A stretch of DNA of 18,087 nucleotides from NCBI GenBank assembly GCA_049242885.1, contig JBMLOQ010000068.1, positions 1-18,087 of the forward strand, written 5' to 3'. Below the pieces are notes generated by a model, which had not been told where the DNA came from, did not search any database, and worked only from the letters and a program-made list of their open reading frames with translations. This document shows positions 8,101-14,632 of this stretch, piece after piece (the stretch's first letter is position 1; each line of letters starts with the position of its first letter). The DNA is from CAIVPM01 sp049242885 (GTDB lineage: Bacteria > Bacteroidota > Bacteroidia > Chitinophagales > Chitinophagaceae). The translations under genes and the position numbers were made by a program.

Positions 8101-8550
8101 TTTAATAATAACCAACCTGCAGCAGATCAAACTTATGCTTTTCAAACCTTAGCTTTAAACATGAGAGGTTATAATCAAAATATAGCCAATGGTAACAATT
8201 CAATTGTTATAAATAGCGAATTACGTTTACCAGTTTTTGCATCGCTAATTAATCAACCAATTAATAATGCCTTTATTAGAAATTTTCAATTGGTGCAATT
8301 TATTGATTTAGGTACTGCCTGGAATGGTAAATTTAATGGAATACAACGACCAACTCAGGTAATACCTGGTGCCAATGGTTTTAATGTAAAAATAGATGCC
8401 GGCGGTCTTGGTCCTTTTGCAGGAGGCTATGGTTTTGGAGCAAGAAGCACTTTATTAGGGTATTTTGTAAAGTTTGATGTAGCATGGCCAATGCTTGGAT
8501 TATTTAAAGGTAAGCCAATAGGTTATTTTGCATTGGGATTGGATTTCTAA
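5173..8550 (+). CDS. Large outer-membrane protein: inactive gluzincin-like domain, TolB-like propeller, Omp85-like barrel
   Basis: This is a predicted 1125-residue exported protein. I chose the ATG at 5173 because it starts a clean signal peptide (hydrophobic core LLALVFIFFV, cleavage after NAQ). In-frame codons reach back to 5047, but they give an implausible N-terminus. Residues about 25-280 resemble peptidase-MA-like gluzincins, but the expected HExxH is QGIAK (residues 140-144) and the third-ligand region reads WLTDGY (Asp174 instead of Glu), so catalysis is unlikely. Residues about 350-560 carry PD40/TolB propeller repeats (QITNDVYDDLDP followed by a SNRPS strand). A polar linker follows. 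From about 750 the chain alternates like a beta-barrel, with an RGY motif at 998-1000 as in Omp85 loop 6, a GYGFGAR segment, and a C-terminal aromatic residue (GLDF). I cannot name a function. A surface transporter, assembly factor or binding protein are all possible. Confidence 0.75.
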   Translation: MICRIATLLALVFIFFVQNTNAQVNAVEFGKNRIQYKKMKWKFYQSKNFNTYVNQGGVELGAFVSKLAEEELPEIEGFIEYSLQRKANIFVYNSYDELRQSNIGLGQDWQNAGGITKLPNNKIVVYFDGNHNNLRIRLRQGIAKALLDNQLFGDDLGEVASNQALLDLPKWLTDGYISYAGENWSTKLDDDLKSALLNDDYRNFYDFAYKKPLLAGHSFWNYLATKYRKENVTYFLYLSRIHKNLNTASQKICKKKFKEVLAEFMEFESNKYYDELRKRKNQPKGTIVVQDDISKEDYFRYNVNPLDRNRNYVVTQFKKGIYKVIYYENFEPKVLLHQGVRVQQGDINPNYPILAWDVKGKNILCIYYEKGKTKMFTYDIGANYKKNKQELNDVDQVLDANFMLDANTLVMSAVKNGHTDVYTYKIDQQKFEQITNDVYDDLDPVLVSFPGRTGIIYASNRPSPNAPSSDTVLPSRHRFNIFLVDILNTKANKQITQLTNVKYGNARKPMQYNTFHFTYVSDENGIENRWAGFFSSQRDGLDTLYYVGDDIIRNPAAKELDSALLAWRKPEPDSISYFQVYKDSTYTFPITNYQSSLIDSRTAGNNNSLTETRREADMKLVYKLKINEDALKRRNINPALTTYMQQVVKSTRDVKGKATSYNQPIIDSAVIKQNDFFQTGFEDEKPDTTKKIINTNLPKQVRQNETRLFNTGMKFQADNLQVGFTNNILINRFQPYGGGQGPIQLGNGSAFNNTIRAGVIDLMEDVRFVGGFRSDFSLRDKEVFFIYENFRRRLDVGFTYYRANQSNAFQVQASAGTAAGVYNTKLVTNLYQGYAAYPIDEARSIKMTLGMRRDRFTTKPFNLISGQPDPLGLVVPYIDEYTAMSRIEYIHDNTSNPTMNIWNGIRWKAYFDFILPAKDWKVDVPNGTYILGFDARKYTPIYRNCIWALRASGDFSWGGRKMLYYLGGVDGWLNPQFNNNQPAADQTYAFQTLALNMRGYNQNIANGNNSIVINSELRLPVFASLINQPINNAFIRNFQLVQFIDLGTAWNGKFNGIQRPTQVIPGANGFNVKIDAGGLGPFAGGYGFGARSTLLGYFVKFDVAWPMLGLFKGKPIGYFALGLDF

Positions 8551-8667
8551 GCCTTAGGCAACTTTTTTTGTAAACAATATATCTTCTAAAAAAAAGGTAT
8601 TGAAGAAAAAAGTAATAAATTGGTATTACACTTATTAAAAACTATAAAAAATTAAAAGTTTTTTTGC

Positions 8668-8675
8668 ATCTTCGC
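8668..8675 (+). promoter_or_regulatory. Weak candidate -7 element for the GGGP-synthase-family gene
   Basis: CATCTTCG, followed by CACC, resembles the TATCTTTG-like -7 boxes seen before many Bacteroidota genes but matches TAnnTTTG at only four of the six fixed positions. It ends 15 bp before the ATG at 8691. No convincing -33 element is present in the A/T-rich sequence upstream. The rest of the 140-bp gap after the outer-membrane protein gene shows no strong terminator. Confidence 0.25.
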
Positions 8676-8690
8676 ACCCTTACTAATTGC

Positions 8691-9446
8691 ATGAAGCAAG
8701 ATTTATACAATAGCATATTAAAAAAGAAACAACTTAAGCAAAAGTCTTTTGCTGTATTAATTGACCCCGATAAGGTTGATTCTTTTGCAATAGAAAAACT
8801 TGTAACCATTTCCGTTGCAGCAAAAGTAGATTACTTTTTTGTAGGTGGCAGCTTAGTTATTAGCAGTCATTTAGACGAGTGTATTCAGCAAATTAAAGCT
8901 TCTTGCAATATTCCTGTAATACTTTTCCCTGGTTCTCCTTCGCAAGTAAGTAAGTATGCCGACGCTTTATTGTATTTATCCTTAATTTCTGGAAGAAATG
9001 CAGAATTGCTAATTGGTCAGCATGTAGTAAGTGCCCCTTTTGTAAAAAAGAGTGGTTTAGAAATTATGCCTACAGGTTATATGGTAATTGATGGTGGAGC
9101 ACCTACAACAGTTTCTTATATTTCAAATGCAACACCAATACCTAGCGATAAAAATGAAATTGCTATGTGTACAGCAATGGCTGGTGAAATGCTTGGTATG
9201 AAATTAATTTATATGGATGCTGGAAGTGGTGCTAAAAAGGCCATTACAGAAAATATGATCCAAAAAGTAAGTGCTAGCATTGAGTTGCCATTAATTGTTG
9301 GTGGTGGTATTGTAAACCCAGAAAAAGCTTACAACAATTGTAAAGCAGGTGCCGATATTATTGTAGTTGGCAATGCTATTGAAAAAGATATTAGCTTAAT
9401 TTCAGAAATTAGTGCTGCTGTTCATGGCAGTTATACATTAGTTTAA
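8691..9446 (+). CDS. Geranylgeranylglyceryl phosphate synthase family prenyltransferase (PcrB/GGGPS-like)
   Basis: This 251-residue TIM-barrel protein belongs to the GGGPS/PcrB family, which attaches a polyprenyl diphosphate to sn-glycerol-1-phosphate to form an ether bond. Recognisable motifs are DPDK (25-28), VGGS (51-54), PGSP (80-83), SGRN (100-103), PTGY (127-130), MDAGSGA (175-181), GGGI (204-207) and VGN (226-228). The last ones form the phosphate-binding site of the barrel. The archaeal motif is usually EAGSGA; here Asp replaces the Glu. Length and motifs fit the Bacteroidota branch (group II) rather than the shorter heptaprenyl PcrB of Firmicutes. The start is ATG 8691; the upstream in-frame TTG at 8664 lies across the presumed promoter. 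No glycerol-1-phosphate dehydrogenase or prenyl synthase gene is nearby. The stop is 4 bp from that of the convergent GH5 gene. The physiological lipid product in this phylum is not clear. Confidence 0.87.
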   Translation: MKQDLYNSILKKKQLKQKSFAVLIDPDKVDSFAIEKLVTISVAAKVDYFFVGGSLVISSHLDECIQQIKASCNIPVILFPGSPSQVSKYADALLYLSLISGRNAELLIGQHVVSAPFVKKSGLEIMPTGYMVIDGGAPTTVSYISNATPIPSDKNEIAMCTAMAGEMLGMKLIYMDAGSGAKKAITENMIQKVSASIELPLIVGGGIVNPEKAYNNCKAGADIIVVGNAIEKDISLISEISAAVHGSYTLV

Positions 9447-9450
9447 TTTA

Positions 9451-10587
9451 CTATTTATTGGCTTTCTTCAGCCATTTTCCTATACTTTTAAATTTAATTT
9501 CATTGGTAGAAGTATCCATTATGCCAAATTTTTGGTCGTAATCCCAAACCATACTTCTTATTTTTAATTTATTGAAAACTTTAGTAATATCAGCTATATA
9601 ATTATTTCTAGATTCAGCATCAGCAACATTTATTACACCAAACTCTGTACAAATTAGAGGCATATTGTTTTTATCACAAAAATCAACAACTTGGGTAATT
9701 CTTTTTTGTAGATTTTCGTAAGTGCCTTCGTAATAATATTTTTTGTAATCCCTTTCTACAATTGTTCCATTGGCTTGGCTATTATATTTTGGCATTTTGC
9801 TACGCTTATATGGGTATGGAAAGCCAGACATGAATGATTTGTCGCTAGTCCAATCTGCTCCTTGATGGGTAAATATGTATGGTTCGTAAAAATGAAAAGT
9901 ATAAAACAGTTTATCATCTTTAAGCTTGCCCATATCCATCAACTCATTCATACCATTATAGTTGCTTCCACCAATAATGTATATTCTTTGGGTGTCTTCG
10001 TGCCTTATGTAGCTTATTAATTTTTCGGCAGTTGTTTTCCATTTTGCATTATTCATCGTTGGTTCATTGTAAATTTCAAAGAATAGATATTCGTATCCAT
10101 GTCCTTTAAATTCTTTTTGCACTTGTTTCCAAATCCAACTTACATGATCAATTTCTGTATTGTACTGGCTGTTTTCATCGAGTACACCATAATGAAAAGT
10201 TAATACCAATTTTAAATTTAAATTATAACATGTATAATAAATGTCTTTCAATTTCGTTAGTAACTGGGGTTGGAGTGTGCTAGATTTATCAAAAGTAAAT
10301 AAATCAAATGCCACTGGTAATCTCACAGTTCTAAAACCATCTTTTGCAATTTGTTGCAATTTAGGGGTAAGGTCGGTTTTTAAAATTTCGTCTGCAGTAC
10401 TCCATGTATGCTCAAAATGACTTAAGTTAACACCACCTCCAAGGCTAAGCCTTATTTCTTTTGTAGTAGGAAATCCCTTTTTTGTACAAGATATTATTTG
10501 CAAAATAGTTACTGTTAAGCAGCAATAAACAAGCAGCTTGGTGTTGAATATTATTTTTTTCACAGGACTGAATGATTTTAAATGCAT
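9451..10587 (-). CDS. GH5-family glucanase, lipoprotein
   Basis: This predicted 378-residue lipoprotein has a glycoside hydrolase family 5 domain. The N-terminus is a signal peptide with lipobox IISC, giving lipidated Cys34, so the enzyme should be membrane-anchored in the periplasm or at the surface. The conserved GH5 active-site set is complete: Arg89 (VRLP), His132 (TFHYG), Asn174-Glu175 (YNEP, acid/base), His232 and Tyr234 (FHFYEP), Glu315 (CTEFG, nucleophile) and Trp348. Most GH5 enzymes cleave beta-1,4-glucans or mannans; the exact specificity cannot be read here. The ATG at 10587 is preferred over the upstream TTG at 10608, which would overlap the divergent gene. It is divergent from an exopolysaccharide synthase operon, with 13 bp between start codons. 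By analogy with the endoglucanases of bacterial cellulose loci, trimming or editing of the nascent polymer is a reasonable inference. Confidence 0.85.
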   Translation of the reverse strand: MHLKSFSPVKKIIFNTKLLVYCCLTVTILQIISCTKKGFPTTKEIRLSLGGGVNLSHFEHTWSTADEILKTDLTPKLQQIAKDGFRTVRLPVAFDLFTFDKSSTLQPQLLTKLKDIYYTCYNLNLKLVLTFHYGVLDENSQYNTEIDHVSWIWKQVQKEFKGHGYEYLFFEIYNEPTMNNAKWKTTAEKLISYIRHEDTQRIYIIGGSNYNGMNELMDMGKLKDDKLFYTFHFYEPYIFTHQGADWTSDKSFMSGFPYPYKRSKMPKYNSQANGTIVERDYKKYYYEGTYENLQKRITQVVDFCDKNNMPLICTEFGVINVADAESRNNYIADITKVFNKLKIRSMVWDYDQKFGIMDTSTNEIKFKSIGKWLKKANK

Positions 10588-10593
10588 AGAAAT

Positions 10594-10601
10594 CAAATAT
10601 A
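10594..10601 (-). promoter_or_regulatory. Predicted -7 element for the GH5 gene
   Basis: On the minus strand this reads TATATTTG, an exact TAnnTTTG match, and it reaches into the A of the divergent gene's ATG. No -33 TTG lies at 19-21 bp. Initiation would be at or within a few bases of the GH5 start codon, giving a nearly leaderless mRNA. The match may be fortuitous in A/T-rich DNA. Confidence 0.3.
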
Positions 10602-12493
10602 TGTACAAGAAGTATAAATTTAATTACGCAAATATCAATAAATCTGTTTTTGATACAGAATTAAACAAAAAATGTGCATATTATGGTAATGTAGTAATGT
10701 GGACTACCATGTTTGCATTGCCTTTATATTTCTTATTAGATTATCTTTTTTTGAGCGAGGGCTGGCTTGATTTAATTTTTTTTAGACTAATTGGCTTTGG
10801 CTTATCTTACTTAGTATATACACTTCACAAAAAAAATCATTGGGGTTTTGAAAAAACAATCACTTGGTTTATTGCTATTAATGTAGGTATCCAAGCAATT
10901 ATTTGTGGTATGGTGCCAAGTATGCATGCATTTCCATATTTTATAATGCTAGCCATTTATATACTTATAGTGTATAATACTGTTTTATGGAATCCTATGC
11001 ATTCGGTTTACATTTTTTTGTTTTCGCTTATTATTATTTTACTATTTTATGCATTTAAAAATAGACCAGATAAGTATCTTACCATGATTGAAAGTGGAGG
11101 AGGTATTTATGTGGCTTTGGCATTAATTGCTTGTTTTTTAGCTTTTACAAGATTTAATAGTTTGTGTAAAGAAGTTGAAAATCAGGTAGTTAATGGTAAA
11201 ATTGAACTCCCTCCAAAGCAGATTTCATCAATGGAATTTCCTCATTCTGTTGCTAGTAATAAAAAAGAAGAAATATCTACAGAAGCCGTATTAGAAGAAA
11301 AAATTATTAAGCCATTTGTAGAAGAAAAAAGCGAACAGTTTGTTGCTCCAATTGAGGAAAAAATTAGCATGCCAATAGTTGCATGGGAAACGCCACAGAT
11401 TGTAGAAGAAAAAACTGAACAGTTTGTTGCTCCAATTGAAGAAAAAATTAGCACACCTATTGTTGAATGGCAAACACCACAAATTGTTGACAGTGTAGAA
11501 GAAAAGTTTGTTGGTGAAATAGAAAATATTGTTTCAGATAACAAGGAGATTATTCCAACTGTAATTGCTGAGGCAGTGGAGCCAGAAATTGCAGCCATAG
11601 TTGACGATAAAAAAGAAGAATTAAGTGAATTAATTGTAGAAACTGCTCCAAAAGAGAAGCCAAAAAAATCTATTCACGAAGAAATAGAAGATACCATTCG
11701 TTTGTTAAGAGGTGAAAAACCAAAAGAAGAATTTTCGGATGTTCAAAATTTTGTTTCAAGCACAATTGTACAGCCAGAAGCTAAAGAATTAATGGAGCTT
11801 GAAGCCCCTCAAGTAAGGGATGAAGTGCAAAATGTTGATGAAAATGAGGTTAAGTTTGTTGATAGTGCTAAAAATGAGGATATTATAGTAGCACAAAAAG
11901 AAGAGCAAATTGCTGAACAAGTAGAAGCAATCGTTCCAGCTCCAATAAATAAAGTAGAAGAAATTAAAGTTGATACAGGTGCCATATTGGATGATAATTT
12001 AGTAACAAGTAATTTACAAGAAAATATAAGCATCAATAAAGAAAAAGTAAACTTGAATGAAGTAGTTGAAACAACAGTAATTGACTTAATTGACACCATT
12101 CACTTGAAAGATCAAAGTATCCAATTAAACATTTCACCAGCTGCAAATAACGTATTTCAAGAAAAAAATAAAATAGAAGAGGCCGTTCACATAATAATTC
12201 AACATATTTTACGTTATTCTCCTAGTAGTTCTATAATTACTTGTAATGCGGATAAAATAAATGAAAAAGCTGTGTTGGAAATTACAAGTCATTCAGCAGT
12301 TGATAGTGGGGAAAAACTCAAAGAAATTGCCGAGAATTATAAAACACAAGGAACTCAAGCCACTAATTTGGCAAATGATGTAGGCTTGGGCAACATAAAA
12401 GTAGAAATTGAAAAAATAGGTGGAAGTTTTTATTACAACCTCACCAATGATAATAGTAATTATTTAAAATTAGAATTACCTAGTACTCAGTAA
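10601..12493 (+). CDS. Six-helix membrane protein with acidic repeat linker and degenerate histidine-kinase ATPase domain
   Basis: This is a 630-residue protein with three parts. Residues about 30-186 contain six predicted transmembrane helices resembling sensor-kinase input domains. Residues about 200-475 are low-complexity, rich in Glu, Val, Lys, Ile and Pro, and include a duplicated 28-residue unit (240-295). Residues about 478-630 follow the pattern of a HATPase_c domain: a KVNLNEVVETTV lead-in, helix KIEEAVHIIIQHILRYSP, strands, GLGNIKVEIEKIGGSFYY and a final LKLELP. The catalytic features are poor: the N-box asparagines are missing, the DxGxG G1 box is replaced by SHSAVDSG, and only a GLG remnant of G2 stays. 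No HisKA domain with a phospho-accepting His is evident. I infer a non-catalytic signalling or scaffold protein. It is the first gene of the operon, 12 bp before the BcsB-like gene, so it may tune the synthase. A TTG lies further upstream, but the ATG at 10601 is preferred. Confidence 0.65.
   Translation: MYKKYKFNYANINKSVFDTELNKKCAYYGNVVMWTTMFALPLYFLLDYLFLSEGWLDLIFFRLIGFGLSYLVYTLHKKNHWGFEKTITWFIAINVGIQAIICGMVPSMHAFPYFIMLAIYILIVYNTVLWNPMHSVYIFLFSLIIILLFYAFKNRPDKYLTMIESGGGIYVALALIACFLAFTRFNSLCKEVENQVVNGKIELPPKQISSMEFPHSVASNKKEEISTEAVLEEKIIKPFVEEKSEQFVAPIEEKISMPIVAWETPQIVEEKTEQFVAPIEEKISTPIVEWQTPQIVDSVEEKFVGEIENIVSDNKEIIPTVIAEAVEPEIAAIVDDKKEELSELIVETAPKEKPKKSIHEEIEDTIRLLRGEKPKEEFSDVQNFVSSTIVQPEAKELMELEAPQVRDEVQNVDENEVKFVDSAKNEDIIVAQKEEQIAEQVEAIVPAPINKVEEIKVDTGAILDDNLVTSNLQENISINKEKVNLNEVVETTVIDLIDTIHLKDQSIQLNISPAANNVFQEKNKIEEAVHIIIQHILRYSPSSSIITCNADKINEKAVLEITSHSAVDSGEKLKEIAENYKTQGTQATNLANDVGLGNIKVEIEKIGGSFYYNLTNDNSNYLKLELPSTQ
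11318..11485 (+). repeat. Tandem duplication of an 84-bp coding unit (two copies)
   Basis: Copy 1 is 11318-11401 and copy 2 is 11402-11485. Each encodes 28 residues of the pattern VEEKxEQFVAPIEEKIS followed by xPIVxWxTPQI. Four amino-acid positions differ (S/T, M/T, A/E and E/Q), and many third-codon bases differ too, so the duplication is not recent. A partial related unit (EEKIIKPFVEEK) precedes copy 1. Confidence 0.85.
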
Positions 12494-12505
12494 ATATTAA
12501 ATACC

Positions 12506-14539
12506 ATGAAATCGAAAATTTTATCAGTAGTAATCGCCATTTTATGTGTAGCTACACAAGCTTTGGCCCAAGCGGGAGATGCTCGCACGTTTAAAGCAAT
12601 GGGTTATGATGATGCCTCTATACAAGGTATCACAGGATCGTTGAGCTACTTCTTAAAAGTAAACCCCGACGAAAATATTGATGCCAGCAGTGTAGTATTA
12701 AACATTAGAGCTTCTCAAGTATTAAACCCAAACAATTCCTTTGTTGTGGTTTATTTAAAAGACGAGCCTGTGTTTACACAAAGAATTATTGCTAGTGCAT
12801 TAGACACTTTAATGAGTTTTAGTGTAAAACTTAATTCAAAATATTTACAACCCGATGGTCGTTTTATAAAACTAAGAATAGCTGCTAAAATGAGTATTGG
12901 TGATGAGTATTGTAAAGATGTTGACAACCCAGCATGTTGGATTGCTGTAAGAAACTCTTCTTACATCACAAAAGTTGGTAGCGGTACATTAGCCTTTACT
13001 AGAAGTATAAAAGAATTGATGCAAGAATATAGTAGTGTATATACACCACAAGTAAGTAGTGAAGATGATTTGCAAGCTGGTGGATTGGTATATGCTATTT
13101 TACGTCAAACAGCTAGTAGTAAAGAAGTTTATACAGGAACTTATGGCATGGATACAGCTTTGCCAAGAGGAATATTAGTTGGAGAGCAATCTAAATTGCC
13201 AGCAATTGTAAAGCAAAATATGCCAAGCGTGTCTGCTGGTCAGGGGATGATTGCACTTGTACCTGTAAGTGGTTTTAACGAAAGAAGATTTGTACTAGTA
13301 ATTACAGGTGGTGATGTAAGTGGTTATAAAAAAGCAGTTAACATTTTAGCAAGCAATAAAAGATTAAGCAGTGCATTTACTGAGAAATTAATCATACAAA
13401 CTGCCGAGCCTAGCAGTGTGTCTTTAGATAATCCTTCTCCATTAGTTACTACTTTAGAAGATTTAGGTGGCGACCCAGGATTGATGGAAGGTATTGGTGC
13501 TTTGCGTAAAAAATATAATTTTTCTTTAACTGAGTTTAATGCTATTCCTAATAAACTTACATTTCACATAGAAAGTTATTTTAGTACGCTAAAAACAGAT
13601 GATAGAGGTTTTATAAACATATATTTAAATCAAAACTTAGTGTATAATGCTTCATTGTCAGACAAACCTAATTTTATTAACGACATTGATTTAAAACCTT
13701 ATTTGTTATCTAAGTTTAATACTTTAGAAGTAGAGTTTCGTTTTCATCCAGGTGCAAATATTTGTAAAGATGGATTTAGCAATTTCTTTGCTTTCGTAAA
13801 TACAAAAATGTCAACATTAACATTTGCAGGCGAAAGAGAAAATAAATTCTTTAGCTTCTTTAACTTCCCAGCAGAGTTTAGAAAAACACCAACAAAATTA
13901 TTTGTATCTCCAGGATTATTAAGTCAAAATTTAGTAAGTTCTATTGGTGAAATTTACTATCAATTAAATTCTCCAATTAAAAATAACTATAATAAATTAA
14001 TTGTACCTCAGTTAATTACTACTAGCTCAAATACAGATTTCAACGGCTACAATGTAATTGCTTTAGTACAAAAAGGTGATGCCTTTGCAGGAAAATTTGA
14101 AAACAAACCAGTAAATTTTGAAAGTAACTTTCAAATCTACAAAGATGTAAAAGGTAAAATGAACTATTCTGTAAGCGACTTTAGCAACAGTGGTTTAGCT
14201 CAAATATTTAGAGAAAAAGGAAGCACTATTTTAATGATTACAGCATTAGGCGATAGCACTGCAAAAGATGCTTACCTAAGTGTAATTAAAAACTTTAGTA
14301 CTCAGCTTACTGAAATTGAAAGTAACGTTTGTATTGCAAATAGTGGTGGATTAAGCAACTACTTTTTCAAAGCACCTGAAGAAAATACAGTTGTAAGCTA
14401 TAAAGGAGAAACAAGTGCATTTCAAAGATTTTGGAATAGCTACAAGTATTGGGTATTAGGTATTTTGTTAGTACTTATTTTACTAGGATACTTTGCAGTA
14501 AAATCAAGAGTAAAACAAGCAACTGACGCAGTAATTTAA
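12506..14539 (+). CDS. BcsB-like periplasmic subunit of a polysaccharide synthase
   Basis: This 677-residue protein has a signal peptide (about residues 1-22, ending ALAQ) and one C-terminal transmembrane helix (about 648-668) followed by a short basic tail. This is the topology of BcsB, the periplasmic partner that guides the polymer and whose C-terminal helix packs against BcsA. The body appears internally duplicated, as in BcsB: a beta-sandwich carbohydrate-binding-like module then a flavodoxin-like module, twice. The two sandwich modules each end with a related Cys-Lys-Asp segment (DEYCKDVDNPACW near 133-145 and ANICKDGFSNFF in the second half). E. coli BcsB is about 780 residues, so this one is shorter. 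The gene follows the pseudo-kinase gene by 12 bp and precedes the GT2 synthase by 93 bp containing a hairpin. Membership in a synthase complex is well supported; that the polymer is cellulose is not. Confidence 0.8.
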   Translation: MKSKILSVVIAILCVATQALAQAGDARTFKAMGYDDASIQGITGSLSYFLKVNPDENIDASSVVLNIRASQVLNPNNSFVVVYLKDEPVFTQRIIASALDTLMSFSVKLNSKYLQPDGRFIKLRIAAKMSIGDEYCKDVDNPACWIAVRNSSYITKVGSGTLAFTRSIKELMQEYSSVYTPQVSSEDDLQAGGLVYAILRQTASSKEVYTGTYGMDTALPRGILVGEQSKLPAIVKQNMPSVSAGQGMIALVPVSGFNERRFVLVITGGDVSGYKKAVNILASNKRLSSAFTEKLIIQTAEPSSVSLDNPSPLVTTLEDLGGDPGLMEGIGALRKKYNFSLTEFNAIPNKLTFHIESYFSTLKTDDRGFINIYLNQNLVYNASLSDKPNFINDIDLKPYLLSKFNTLEVEFRFHPGANICKDGFSNFFAFVNTKMSTLTFAGERENKFFSFFNFPAEFRKTPTKLFVSPGLLSQNLVSSIGEIYYQLNSPIKNNYNKLIVPQLITTSSNTDFNGYNVIALVQKGDAFAGKFENKPVNFESNFQIYKDVKGKMNYSVSDFSNSGLAQIFREKGSTILMITALGDSTAKDAYLSVIKNFSTQLTEIESNVCIANSGGLSNYFFKAPEENTVVSYKGETSAFQRFWNSYKYWVLGILLVLILLGYFAVKSRVKQATDAVI

Positions 14540-14562
14540 TAATTACAAATCAAAAATAAATT

Positions 14563-14593
14563 GCATTCCCTCTCTTTTATAGAGGGGGAATGT
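14563..14593 (+). terminator. Strong intra-operon hairpin (terminator, attenuator or processing site)
   Basis: CATTCCCTCTCT (14564-14575) pairs with AGAGGGGGAATG (14581-14592) through 12 bp, including one G-U wobble, around a 5-nt loop TTTAT. A further G-U pair can close the base. It is by far the most G/C-rich stem in the region. The bases after it (TTGTAAAT) are not a proper U tract, so partial termination, RNA processing or 3'-end protection are all possible. No promoter consensus is visible between it and the next ATG at 14633. Confidence 0.6.
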
Positions 14594-14632
14594 TGTAAAT
14601 AAAATTTAACAAAGCTACAAACCACATTTTTT

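Noticed and set aside
8634..8665. AAAAACT ... AGTTTTT inverted repeat followed by T residues before the GGGPS-family gene
   Set aside because: Only seven nearly all-A/T pairs with a 13-nt loop, and it lies where the promoter of the downstream gene is expected; too weak to call a terminator.
9451..10587. GH5 gene as a true BcsZ endoglucanase of a cellulose operon
   Set aside because: BcsZ is GH8, whereas this is a GH5 lipoprotein on the opposite strand; a role with the synthase is only inferred from position.
11242..11598. 118-codon minus-strand reading frame opposite the repeat linker
   Set aside because: It is a by-product of the Glu/Lys/Val-rich repeats on the plus strand; it encodes a Ser/Thr-rich low-complexity chain with no initiation signal.
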